64,000 nucleotides of DNA, taken from assembly GCF_014647415.1 (NCBI RefSeq), contig NZ_BMPD01000001.1, forward strand, positions 682,001 through 746,000, written 5' to 3'. The stretch comes from Haloarcula sebkhae. Its GTDB lineage: Archaea > Halobacteriota > Halobacteria > Halobacteriales > Haloarculaceae. Positions 23,849 to 31,621 of the stretch are shown one piece after another. The position numbers and the translations under genes were made by a program. The notes below the pieces were generated by a model. The model searched no databases. It saw nothing but the letters and a program-made list of their open reading frames with translations, and was not told the origin of the DNA. The first letter of the stretch is position 1; every line of letters starts with the position of its first letter.

Positions 23849-23862
23849 TCCCGGCCGGCGCA
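23849..23862 (+). repeat. Copy of the tRNA-Gly 3' end
   Basis: TCCCGGCCGGCGCA repeats the last 14 nt of the tRNA-Gly gene (23782-23795) at a distance of 67 bp. The segment between contains GTTCGCGAACGCGCTGCGTTCGC-like inverted sequence. It looks like an attachment-site scar. Confidence 0.6.
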
Positions 23863-23979
23863 TTTTGCTGCGAGTAATTCGCGAGCAGTAAATGCAGTCG
23901 GAAGTCTCCACTCACAGACCATACAGCTCCGGCATCGCAAATCGTAGCGACATGATTCTAGGTACGTAGAACGAATAGT

Positions 23980-23986
23980 TATATGA
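23980..23986 (+). promoter_or_regulatory. TATA box of the zinc-ribbon gene at 24011
   Basis: TTATATG centred about 27 bp before ATG 24011. This is the spacing expected if transcription starts at the A of the start codon, so the mRNA should be leaderless. Confidence 0.6.
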
Positions 23987-24010
23987 AAAGAATGTGTAGT
24001 GAGTTAACGT

Positions 24011-24151
24011 ATGCCGCGACCATCCACTCGGCCCCAAAATCCCTTCCGGGAATGTAAGAAGTGCGACGAGCCGGTAATCAAAACGGACGACGAGGAGTTC
24101 GAGTGCGTGGAATGCGGTTGGCAGCCAGCCGAGGACAGTCTGCTCTCCTAA
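24011..24151 (+). CDS. Zinc-ribbon mini-protein, 46 residues
   Basis: A small frame from ATG 24011 to TAA 24149-24151. The protein begins MPRPSTRPQNPF and contains CKKCDEP, then an acidic hairpin, then CVECGWQP, a four-cysteine zinc ribbon reminiscent of the small ribbons in transcription elongation and ribosomal proteins. A well-placed TATA box supports expression. It precedes rfcC by 164 bp. Function unknown. Confidence 0.75.
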   Translation: MPRPSTRPQNPFRECKKCDEPVIKTDDEEFECVECGWQPAEDSLLS

Positions 24152-24315
24152 GCGAGGATCGAGGACTGCCGGTCTCAGTGTGTCGGTCGCTGTTGGATCT
24201 CGGTCGTGAGAGGGGTCACCGAACGCGCCGCTACTGTCCCATAGGTACCAGCGGGTAGTGTGAGCCCGCGGACCGCGGGATACTTGTCGGGGCCGGGCAT
24301 ACCCAGTGCCAACAG

Positions 24316-25323
24316 ATGGACGCGCCGCTGTGGACGGAGACACACGCCCCGGAGTTGTCGGAGATCCGCCAGCCGAAGGCCCGCGAGCACCTGCAGGGAG
24401 CCATCGAGGAGCCGATGAACCTCCTGGTCCACGGGCCAAAAGGGAGCGGGAAGACGGCCGCCGTCCGAGCCTTTGCCCGAGAGGTCCACGAGAACCCCGA
24501 CGCGGACTTCACCGAACTCAACATGGCCGACGTGTTCGGGATGACAAAAAAGGAAGTCGCCAACGACCCGCGGTTCGCGTCGTTCATCGACAGCAAGCGA
24601 CGGCGCAAGTCCTCGAAGGCCGATCTCATCAATCACGTTCTCAAAGAGTCCGCCAGCTACTCGCCGGTATCTGGTAGCTACAAGACTATTCTGCTCGACA
24701 ACGCCGAGGGGATGCGCGAGGACTTCCAGCAGGCGCTGCGTCGGGTGATGGAGCAGTACTACGAGGCGACGCAGTTCGTCATCGCGACGCGTCAACCTTC
24801 GGCGGTCATCCCGCCGATCCGCTCGCGGTGTTTCCCGGTCGTGATGCGCGAGCCGACCCATGAGGAAACGGCGTCGGTGCTTGAGGATATCGTCACTGCG
24901 GAGAGCGTCGACCACGACGAGGAGGGCATCGAGTACGTCGCCGGCTACGCTGAGGGGGACCTCCGGACGGCAGTGCTGGCCGCCCAGACGACCGCCGAAG
25001 CCGAGGGCGAGGTGACGATGGACGCCGCCTTCGAGACGCTGAACGCCGTCGAAGCCGACGATCAGGTCGAACAGATGATCGACGCGGCCGAAGAGGGGCG
25101 CTTTACCGATGCCCGGTCGACGCTCGACGACCTACTCGTCGACGAAGGGTACGGCGCGTCCGACATCCTCGACGACATGCTGGCAGTGGCCCAGTCACGC
25201 TACTCCGGCGACCGACTGGCCGAGATCCACAAGATGGCCGGCGAGACGGATATGGCGCTCGTCGACGCGGCCAACGAGCGAATCCATCTCTCACACCTCC
25301 TCGCACAGCTGGGCGAGCAGTAG
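24316..25323 (+). CDS. rfcC: Replication factor C small-subunit paralogue
   Basis: A 335-residue AAA+ clamp-loader subunit. Walker A GPKGSGKTAAV lies near residue 40, sensor/arginine-finger motif RSRCFPVV near 170. In the Walker B position the sequence is TILLDNAEGM instead of the usual LDEAD, so the conserved catalytic Glu is replaced by Asn; this suggests a subunit with weakened ATP hydrolysis. The C-terminal helical collar runs from about 235. Haloarchaea carry a second, divergent small subunit (RfcC) besides RfcA and RfcB; this matches it. Start ATG 24316. Confidence 0.87.
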   Translation: MDAPLWTETHAPELSEIRQPKAREHLQGAIEEPMNLLVHGPKGSGKTAAVRAFAREVHENPDADFTELNMADVFGMTKKEVANDPRFASFIDSKRRRKSSKADLINHVLKESASYSPVSGSYKTILLDNAEGMREDFQQALRRVMEQYYEATQFVIATRQPSAVIPPIRSRCFPVVMREPTHEETASVLEDIVTAESVDHDEEGIEYVAGYAEGDLRTAVLAAQTTAEAEGEVTMDAAFETLNAVEADDQVEQMIDAAEEGRFTDARSTLDDLLVDEGYGASDILDDMLAVAQSRYSGDRLAEIHKMAGETDMALVDAANERIHLSHLLAQLGEQ

Positions 25324-25505
25324 GGAGGTTCCAGCCGCTATTGCTCTGGAAGTGCTGTACCGGGCACAGCTAACCGCTACAGCACGTTCCCGTCCTATCG
25401 CCGAATCGCTGCACGGCACGGCAACACGGAATCGCGGACGGAGACGGCGTCAGCCGCTTCGAAATCCTTTTACGCGCTTCGGCGGGTAGATACGGACAAC
25501 GAACC

Positions 25506-25814
25506 ATGGATATCGACATCATCGAAGAAGACGAGAATCCCATGTTGCACCGCACGGACGTCCGGTTCGAGGTCGTCCACGACGAAGCCACCCCCTCCCG
25601 TCTCTCTGTCCGCGACTCTCTTGCGGCCACGCTGAACAAGGATGCCGAGGAAGTCGTCATCCACAAGCTCGACACCAAGTTCGGCATGCGGAAGACGGTC
25701 GGCTACGCGAAGGTCTACGACAACCCCGAGTACGCCCGCGACGTCGAGCAGGACCACATGCTCGAACGCAACAAGATCGTCGCCGACGGCGAAGAGGAAG
25801 CGGAGGAAGCATAG
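25506..25814 (+). CDS. rps24e: 30S ribosomal protein S24e
   Basis: 102 residues. MDIDIIEEDENPMLHRTDV and the block VVIHKLDTKFGMRKTVGYAKVYD are the family signature. It has a halophilic acidic tail ending in DGEEEAEEA. Its stop is directly followed by rps27ae, so the two are co-transcribed with kae1-bud32 downstream, a conserved archaeal order. Confidence 0.96.
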   Translation: MDIDIIEEDENPMLHRTDVRFEVVHDEATPSRLSVRDSLAATLNKDAEEVVIHKLDTKFGMRKTVGYAKVYDNPEYARDVEQDHMLERNKIVADGEEEAEEA

Positions 25815-25949
25815 ATGCCACACAACGAGTACTACAGCGACGACGGCGAACTCGACCGTGAGACCTGCCCCCGGTGCGGTGACACCGTCCTCGCCGAGCA
25901 CGAGGACCGCCAGCACTGCGGCAAGTGCGGCTACACCGAGTGGAAGTAA
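25815..25949 (+). CDS. rps27ae: 30S ribosomal protein S27ae
   Basis: 44 residues, from ATG 25815 immediately after the S24e TAG to TAA 25947-25949. The zinc ribbon CPRCGDT...[10 protein letters not shown] identifies it. In eukaryotes this protein is fused to ubiquitin; here it stands alone. It is 9 bp before kae1-bud32. Confidence 0.95.
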   Translation: MPHNEYYSDDGELDRETCPRCGDTVLAEHEDRQHCGKCGYTEWK

Positions 25950-25958
25950 GGCCACCCG

Positions 25959-27620
25959 ATGCGTATTCTGGGTATCGAAGGTACCGCCTGGGCAGCCAGT
26001 GCTTCGGTGTTTGAAACACCGGACCCAGCGCAGGTAACCGACGACGACCACGTTTTCATCGAAACTGACGCGTACGCGCCAGACAGCGGCGGCATCCACC
26101 CGCGCGAGGCCGCTGAACATATGGGCGAAGCCATCCCGACCGTCGTCGAGACGGCCATCGAACACGCACACGAGCGAGCGGCCGCTGGCGGGGCGGACGG
26201 GAGCGGCGAAACCGGTGCGCCAATCGATGCCGTCGCCTTCGCTCGCGGCCCGGGACTTGGGCCCTGTCTGCGTATTGTCGCCACAGCCGCCCGGGCAGTC
26301 GCCCAGCGCTTCGACGTGCCGCTCGTCGGTGTGAACCACATGGTCGCCCACCTCGAAGTGGGCCGCCACCGCTCGGGCTTCGATTCGCCGGTGTGCCTGA
26401 ACGCCTCCGGCGCGAACGCCCACATCCTGGGCTATCGAAACGGCCGGTACCGCGTGCTGGGCGAGACGATGGACACCGGCGTCGGCAACGCTATCGACAA
26501 ATTCACGCGCCACATCGGCTGGTCTCATCCCGGCGGACCGAAGGTCGAACAGCACGCTTGCGACGGGGAATACCACAAGCTGCCCTACGTCGTCAAGGGG
26601 ATGGACTTCTCGTTTTCGGGTATCATGAGCGCCGCCAAGCAGGCCGTCGACGATGGCGTCCCAGTAGACGACGTCTGTCGCGGGATGGAGGAGACCATCT
26701 TCGCGATGTTGACGGAAGTCTCCGAGCGGGCGCTGTCGCTGACCGGGGCCGACGAACTAGTGCTCGGCGGCGGCGTCGGCCAGAACGACCGCCTCCAGCG
26801 GATGCTCGGCGAGATGTGCAAGCAACGCGGAGCAGAGTTCTACGCTCCGGAAAACCGCTTCCTGCGGGACAACGCCGGGATGATAGCGATGCTCGGCGCG
26901 AAGATGTACGCGGCCGGCGACACCGTCGCCATCGAGGACTCGCGCATCGACTCGAACTTCCGGCCCGACGAGGTAGCCGTCACCTGGCGCGGTACCGAGG
27001 AGTCGGTGGACAGCTACAGGATGGGAGGCGACGAAGTTCAGGGCGCGGAGGCGACCGTCCGCTTTGACGGCGACCGGGTGATCAAGGAGCGCGTGCCGCG
27101 GAGCTACCGCCACCCGACGCTGGACGAGCGCCTCAGGATTGAGCGGACCCGGCAGGAAGCCCGGCTCACCAGCGAGGCGCGCCGCAACGGCGTCCCGACG
27201 CCGCTGGTTCGGGATGTCGACCCCAACGAATCGCGCATTGTCTTCCAGCGCGTCGGCGACACAGACCTCCGCGAAGGGCTGTCCGAGTCGCGCGTCGCAG
27301 ACGTGGGCCGCTGGCTCGCTCGCATCCACGACGCCGGCTTCGTGCACGGCGACCCGACGACGCGGAACGTCCGGGTGGGTGGCCGTAGCGGACAGGCGGA
27401 CCGAACATTCCTCATCGACTTCGGCCTCGGGTACTACACGCAGGAGGCCGAGGACCACGCGATGGACCTCCACGTCCTCGCTCAGTCGCTCGCCGGGACC
27501 GCGGACGACCCCGAGGCGCTGCTGTCGGCCGCTGAAGACGCCTACCGGACTGAGAGCGGCCACGCCGACGCGGTGTTCGCCAGCCTCGACGACATCGAGG
27601 GTCGAGGTCGGTATCAGTAG
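25959..27620 (+). CDS. kae1-bud32: KEOPS subunit Kae1-Bud32 fusion (tRNA t6A synthesis)
   Basis: A 553-residue fusion of two KEOPS subunits. The Kae1 half (about 1-330) transfers threonylcarbamoyl to A37 of ANN-decoding tRNAs; it has the metal-binding NHMVAHLEVG near 126 and GGGVGQND near 269. The Bud32 half (about 340-553) is a small RIO-like kinase with KERVPRSYRHPTLDERLR, the catalytic HGDPTTRNV near 463 and IDFGLGYY near 486. It follows rps27ae by 9 bp and is followed by the repeat element at 27649. The fusion is normal in many euryarchaea. Confidence 0.96.
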   Translation: MRILGIEGTAWAASASVFETPDPAQVTDDDHVFIETDAYAPDSGGIHPREAAEHMGEAIPTVVETAIEHAHERAAAGGADGSGETGAPIDAVAFARGPGLGPCLRIVATAARAVAQRFDVPLVGVNHMVAHLEVGRHRSGFDSPVCLNASGANAHILGYRNGRYRVLGETMDTGVGNAIDKFTRHIGWSHPGGPKVEQHACDGEYHKLPYVVKGMDFSFSGIMSAAKQAVDDGVPVDDVCRGMEETIFAMLTEVSERALSLTGADELVLGGGVGQNDRLQRMLGEMCKQRGAEFYAPENRFLRDNAGMIAMLGAKMYAAGDTVAIEDSRIDSNFRPDEVAVTWRGTEESVDSYRMGGDEVQGAEATVRFDGDRVIKERVPRSYRHPTLDERLRIERTRQEARLTSEARRNGVPTPLVRDVDPNESRIVFQRVGDTDLREGLSESRVADVGRWLARIHDAGFVHGDPTTRNVRVGGRSGQADRTFLIDFGLGYYTQEAEDHAMDLHVLAQSLAGTADDPEALLSAAEDAYRTESGHADAVFASLDDIEGRGRYQ

Positions 27621-27648
27621 GGCTGTGCGGTAGCAGTATGGTTGGTAT

Positions 27649-27785
27649 CCGGCGGCTTCGCCGCCGGTTCTCCGGAATCGCCACACGGTGGCGATTCCGG
27701 CCTTTTTCGCCCACGTTTTTGCAAGCGGGGGTGCCCGCAGGCCGCCTTGCGGCCGAGGACACCCCTCGCAGCAAAAAGGTGGTGG
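27649..27785. repeat. Hairpin-rich intergenic repeat, copy A
   Basis: Three strong stem-loops in a row: CCGGCGGC-TTC-GCCGCCGG (27649-27667), a perfect 13-bp stem CCGGAATCGCCAC/GTGGCGATTCCGG (27672-27700) and a longer GC-rich one (27725-27770). Between the second and third lies a core, CTTTTTCGCCCACGTTTTTG (27702-27721, one base longer in full), whose reverse complement recurs exactly at 44383-44403. The outer edge AAAAAGGTGG (27773-27782) also matches the edge of the other copy. Confidence 0.75.
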
Positions 27786-27821
27786 ACAAATGGTTTAACC
27801 TCGGCCCGAGTAGAACGCAGT

Positions 27822-28097
27822 ATGGCAGAAAAACCCCAGTCGGGAACGTTGTTCGGCGTGCCGTACAACTTCGAACGACCGAGCCTCAAGCGGTTGGTGT
27901 CGGCCTATTGGAAGCCGGGCGACGACATGCTGGTCGAGAAGCCGTTCGGCATCGGCTACACGCTGAACCTGGCGAACTGGCGCTCGTGGGTCGTGCTGGC
28001 GGTCGCCGGCGTGATGCTGTATCTCGAACGCGGCGGCAGCAGCGAGGAGTTCGACTCCGAGAGCGAGGACGAACCGGTCGAAGTCGTCGTCGACTGA
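27822..28097 (+). CDS. DUF5808 family membrane protein
   Basis: A 91-residue protein. The DUF5808 block GTLFGVPYNFERPSLKRLV through GIGYTLNLANWRSW is present at residues about 8-55, and a single transmembrane helix WVVLAVAGVMLYLERGG follows, then an acidic tail. The start is ATG 27822; upstream in-frame sequence belongs to repeat A. The function is unknown. A TATA-like GGTTTAACC lies around 27792-27800. Confidence 0.8.
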   Translation: MAEKPQSGTLFGVPYNFERPSLKRLVSAYWKPGDDMLVEKPFGIGYTLNLANWRSWVVLAVAGVMLYLERGGSSEEFDSESEDEPVEVVVD

Positions 28098-28207
28098 CAG
28101 CGAGGTGCGGTCCGCACCGGCCCCCGGTACGGTCCGGAAATACTCTACAGCAGTCCGCCCGAGCGGAGTTTCGACGGCTCTTTTATCGCCGGTCGCCGTG
28201 TGCCGGT

Positions 28208-28879
28208 ATGCTCAATTTTGTCACGACCAATCCCGGGAAAGTCCGGGAGGCGACCGAGTATCTCGACGACGACGTCCAGCAGTTCGACTTCGACTACCCG
28301 GAAGTCCAGGCCGACGACCTGAAAACGGTCGCGGCCGAGGGAGCACGGGCGGCCTACCGAGCGGCTGACGGACCAGTTATCGTCGACGATGCGGGGCTGT
28401 TCATCGACGCCTTCGACGGGTTCCCTGGGCCATACTCCTCCTACGTCGAGGATACCGTTGGGGTTGAGCGCGTCTGGCGCATGACCGAGACGGAGGACAA
28501 CCGCGGCGCGGCGTTCAAAACGGTCATCGCCTACTGCGACGGTGAGGGGTTCGAGGCGACGCCGGATCCGGACGGGATCGACCGCGAGGACCGGCGCGGA
28601 CAGGACCTGGCGGCCGACGACCGTGGTGCAGCGACGACGGACGCACAGGTCCACGACGGGAGCGCGGAGAAGAGCAGCGAGACGGTGCCGGTAAAGCTGT
28701 TCGAGGGGCGCGTGAACGGCGAAATCGTCGCGCCCCGCGGCGAAGGCGGGTTCGGCTTCGACCCTATCTTCGAGCACGACGGAACGACGTTCGCAGAGAT
28801 GAGCACCGAGCAGAAGAACGCGATCTCCCACCGCGGGCGGGCGCTGGCGAAGTTCGCGGAGTGGTACGGTGAGCGGTAG
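28208..28879 (+). CDS. rdgB: XTP/dITP pyrophosphatase, Ham1/RdgB family
   Basis: 223 residues. It hydrolyses non-canonical purine NTPs to NMP and pyrophosphate. The motifs are FVTTNPGKVREA at the N-terminus, VDDAGLFIDAFDGFPGPY (about 59), GGFGFDPIF (about 180) and SHRGRALAKF (about 208). About residues 117-157 form an acidic, low-complexity insertion (beginning TPDPDGIDREDRRG) that is absent from the usual 185-195-residue enzymes; it sits on a surface loop between two strands. The last codons lie in a 28-bp direct repeat described separately. Confidence 0.92.
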   Translation: MLNFVTTNPGKVREATEYLDDDVQQFDFDYPEVQADDLKTVAAEGARAAYRAADGPVIVDDAGLFIDAFDGFPGPYSSYVEDTVGVERVWRMTETEDNRGAAFKTVIAYCDGEGFEATPDPDGIDREDRRGQDLAADDRGAATTDAQVHDGSAEKSSETVPVKLFEGRVNGEIVAPRGEGGFGFDPIFEHDGTTFAEMSTEQKNAISHRGRALAKFAEWYGER

Positions 28880-28994
28880 CGAACCGTCCGTCGAGGGATG
28901 GGCCGCATCCCTCGGAAGTTCCAGCGACGAGGGACCGACGGCGCTGGAACCCGAAGCGACAACGGTCGCGGAGTGGTACGGTGAGCGGTAGCGA
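28855..28994. repeat. 28-bp direct repeat flanking two hairpins
   Basis: The same 28 nt, starting CGCGGAGTGGTACGGTGAGC, occur at 28855-28882 and 28967-28994. The first copy holds the rdgB stop, the second holds the GTG start of the SDR gene. The 84 bp between the copies start with ACCGT, end with ACGGT (inverted) and hold two stem-loops: GAGGGATG-ggccg-CATCCCTC (from 28892) and GTTCCAGCG/CGCTGGAAC (28918-28950). It looks like an insertion into a formerly overlapping gene junction. Confidence 0.8.
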
Positions 28995-29778
28995 CGTACC
29001 GGTCGTCGGGACCGGTGGCACTGCTTTGATAACCGGTGCGTCAACGGGCATCGGCGAAGCGTTGGCACGCGAGTTCGCCGCACGCGGCCACGACGTGGTG
29101 CTAGTTGCCCGGAGCGAGCGGAAGCTAGAGCGACTGGCCGAAGACCTCGAAACGAGGGGTATCACGGCAACGCCCGTCGCAATGGACCTTGACCGCGCGG
29201 CGGCCGCCGAGGACCTGTACGAGGAGGTGACCGAGCGCGGTCTGGACATCGATGTCCTCGTCAACAACGTCGGCGTGGGGACCTACGGGCCGTTCGCCGA
29301 AAGCGACCTCGACGCGGAGCGAACGCAACTGCGGCTGAACGTCATGCTCCCCGTCGAGCTGACGCGATTGTTTATAGACGAGTTCGACGATGGCGGCGCG
29401 GTTATCAACATGGGTTCAGTCGCCGGGTTCCAGCCGGGGCCGAACCTCGCAGGCTACTACGCGAGCAAAGCGTACATCAACAGCTTCAGCGAGGCGCTCG
29501 CCGAGGAGTTTCGGGGGACACCGGTCGACGTGACGGTAGTCTGTCCCGGCCCGGTCGACACGGCGTTCCAGGAGCGGGCCGGAATGGCGGACTCGACAGT
29601 CGGATCAGTCACCTCGAATACGCCCGACGCAGTCGCATCGGCGACCTACGAGGGGGCCGCCGCCGCGGAGGCTGTCGTCATTCCGCGGCGGTCGATGCGG
29701 CTGATCGACCGTCTGGTGAGGATGACACCGCGCTGGCTCGTCCGGCGCGTTGCGGCACTGGTCAATCGGGACAGGTAG
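28981..29778 (+). CDS. Short-chain dehydrogenase/reductase
   Basis: A 265-residue classical SDR. The cofactor motif TGASTGIGEALAREFAARG lies near residue 18, NNVGVG near 95, the catalytic Ser in INMGSVAG near 142 and YYASK near 159. RSERKLERL after the second strand suggests NADP preference. The substrate is unknown. It begins at GTG 28981 within the second copy of the 28-bp repeat, the equivalent of a start that once overlapped the rdgB stop. Confidence 0.9.
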   Translation: MSGSDVPVVGTGGTALITGASTGIGEALAREFAARGHDVVLVARSERKLERLAEDLETRGITATPVAMDLDRAAAAEDLYEEVTERGLDIDVLVNNVGVGTYGPFAESDLDAERTQLRLNVMLPVELTRLFIDEFDDGGAVINMGSVAGFQPGPNLAGYYASKAYINSFSEALAEEFRGTPVDVTVVCPGPVDTAFQERAGMADSTVGSVTSNTPDAVASATYEGAAAAEAVVIPRRSMRLIDRLVRMTPRWLVRRVAALVNRDR

Positions 29779-29881
29779 AGAATCAATTTCGAGACTGCCA
29801 TTGATTCAGGAGCCCGTCTCGTCTCCAGCCTAGTTTTTGTCCACAGACTCCTTTTCAATCTCCGAGAATTGGACTCGAACC

Positions 29882-29890
29882 TTATTATAC
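29882..29890 (+). promoter_or_regulatory. TATA box of the transducer gene
   Basis: TTATTATAC centred about 25 bp upstream of ATG 29911. It decides the start: the in-frame TTG at 29869 would place the TATA box inside the gene. Confidence 0.6.
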
Positions 29891-29910
29891 ACTGTAAGAA
29901 AAAGGTGCGT

Positions 29911-31614
29911 ATGCTCACAGACCCCGTCGGACAGTACAAGTCGGTGATACGTAGATCGCTCGATGTTTTTGGTGTCTCCGGTTCGGTCGAACGGAAGGTG
30001 CTCGCAGCCGTCGGTCTGCAGTTCGCCGCTTCGGTTGCGCTGGCAGCTGTCTCGCTTGTCGCCAGCGGGACCGTCCGGTTCGTCGTCACTGGCGTGTTGC
30101 TGGCTGGCGCTATCGTCGCGTTTGCCAACACGGTGTTCATCACCCGCGAAGACTTCGTCGAACCCGTCACAGCGATGGCCGCGGGTGCGGACCACATCGC
30201 GGCCGGCGAACTCGACGTCGAACTGCCCGAGAGCGAGCGCGACGACGAGGTCGCCGAACTGCTCTCGTCGTTTCGCTCGATGCAATCCTATCTGCTGACG
30301 GTGTCCCGGCAGGCCGACGCGCTCTCTCGGCAGGAGTTCGACGCCGACGTCCTCGACGAGGACGTGCCCGGAACCTTCGGACAGTCGCTGGAGAAGATGG
30401 CCGCCAGCATGGACGATTACACGACCGAACTACAGGAGATGACCAGCGACCTCGAACGGCGCTCTCAGGCGCTCAACGACCTCGTCGTCGCCTTCGGTGA
30501 CGCCGCCGAGCAGGCGAAAGACGGGGACCTGACGGCCACTATCGATGAGGACTTCGCGGCCGACGACGAGCAGTTTGATGCCGTCGTCGAGAACTACAAC
30601 GACCTCGTGACGACGCTGGGGGAGACGGTCGCAACCGTCGCCACGTTCGCCGAGGACGTCGACGAGACGAGCGACCACGTCACCCGGAGCGTCGAAGAGA
30701 TCGACAATGCGAGCGACGAGATTTCCCGGTCGATTCAAGAGATCTCGGCTGGAGCCAGCCAGCAGGCGTCGCGCCACGACGACGTCGCCTCGGAAATGAA
30801 CACGCTATCTGCCACCGTCGAAGAGATCGCCGCCACCGCCGAAAACGCGGCCGACACCGCAGAAAAGGCGACGCAGCGAGGGCGCGAGGGACGCGCGGAC
30901 GCCGAGCAGGCGATCGACGAACTCGACGAGATGGAGGCTCGTATCGACGACATCGCCGTCGCGGTCGAAAGTCTGGTCGACCAGATCAGCGAGATCGACG
31001 ACATCGTCGAAGTCATCACGGATATCGCCGAGCAGACGAACATGCTCGCGCTAAACGCCTCTATCGAAGCGGCTCGCGCGGACGCAAGCGGAGACGGATT
31101 CGCTGTCGTCGCCGACGAGGTGAAGACACTCGCAGAAGAGACCCGCGACGCCGCGACGGACGTGTCGGACCGCATCGAATCAGTCCAGCACGAGGCCAGC
31201 GAGACTGTCAGCGACGTAGAGGCGACGAATCAGCAAGTGACCGACAGCGCTGCGACCATCGAGTCGGCGCTCCGGGACTTCGAAGACATCGTCGACGTGC
31301 TCGGCGAGGTCAACGCCTCGATTCAGGAGATCTCGGGGGCGACCGCCGAGCAGGCGGAGACCACGCAGGAGGTCGTCGATATGGTCGACGAAGTCGCGAC
31401 TGTGAGCGAGCAGACCAACGAGGAGTCCGAGGCCGTCGCCGCCGCGACCGAGGAACAGACTGCGACGATTACCGAAGTGACCAACGAAGTGCAGGAGATG
31501 GCAGCCCAGACAGACGAGCTGCGCGAGGTACTTGCGGCGTTCGAGGTTGCCGAGAACGCGGCCGGGCCGTCAGGAACAGTCTCTGCAACCACGGTAACGA
31601 CGGCTGACGACTGA
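29911..31614 (+). CDS. Methyl-accepting chemotaxis transducer (Htr type)
   Basis: 568 residues. Two closely spaced hydrophobic helices (about 31-50 and 55-75) leave almost no external loop, so it probably senses a cytoplasmic or membrane signal. A HAMP segment (about 76-130, FVEPVTAMAAGADHIAAGEL) is followed by a second HAMP-like stretch, then the signalling coiled coil from about 220. The hairpin tip is IAEQTNMLALNASIEAARAD near 373, followed by GFAVVADEVKTLAEET. Gln/Glu pairs in the flanking helices are probable methylation sites. No che gene is nearby. Confidence 0.93.
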   Translation: MLTDPVGQYKSVIRRSLDVFGVSGSVERKVLAAVGLQFAASVALAAVSLVASGTVRFVVTGVLLAGAIVAFANTVFITREDFVEPVTAMAAGADHIAAGELDVELPESERDDEVAELLSSFRSMQSYLLTVSRQADALSRQEFDADVLDEDVPGTFGQSLEKMAASMDDYTTELQEMTSDLERRSQALNDLVVAFGDAAEQAKDGDLTATIDEDFAADDEQFDAVVENYNDLVTTLGETVATVATFAEDVDETSDHVTRSVEEIDNASDEISRSIQEISAGASQQASRHDDVASEMNTLSATVEEIAATAENAADTAEKATQRGREGRADAEQAIDELDEMEARIDDIAVAVESLVDQISEIDDIVEVITDIAEQTNMLALNASIEAARADASGDGFAVVADEVKTLAEETRDAATDVSDRIESVQHEASETVSDVEATNQQVTDSAATIESALRDFEDIVDVLGEVNASIQEISGATAEQAETTQEVVDMVDEVATVSEQTNEESEAVAAATEEQTATITEVTNEVQEMAAQTDELREVLAAFEVAENAAGPSGTVSATTVTTADD

Positions 31615-31621
31615 GGACTCG

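Noticed and set aside
27638-27830. Short frames across repeat copy A and across copy B (44321-44656)
   Set aside because: They follow the repeats themselves and have Arg-rich translations; similar spurious proteins arise wherever such repeats occur.
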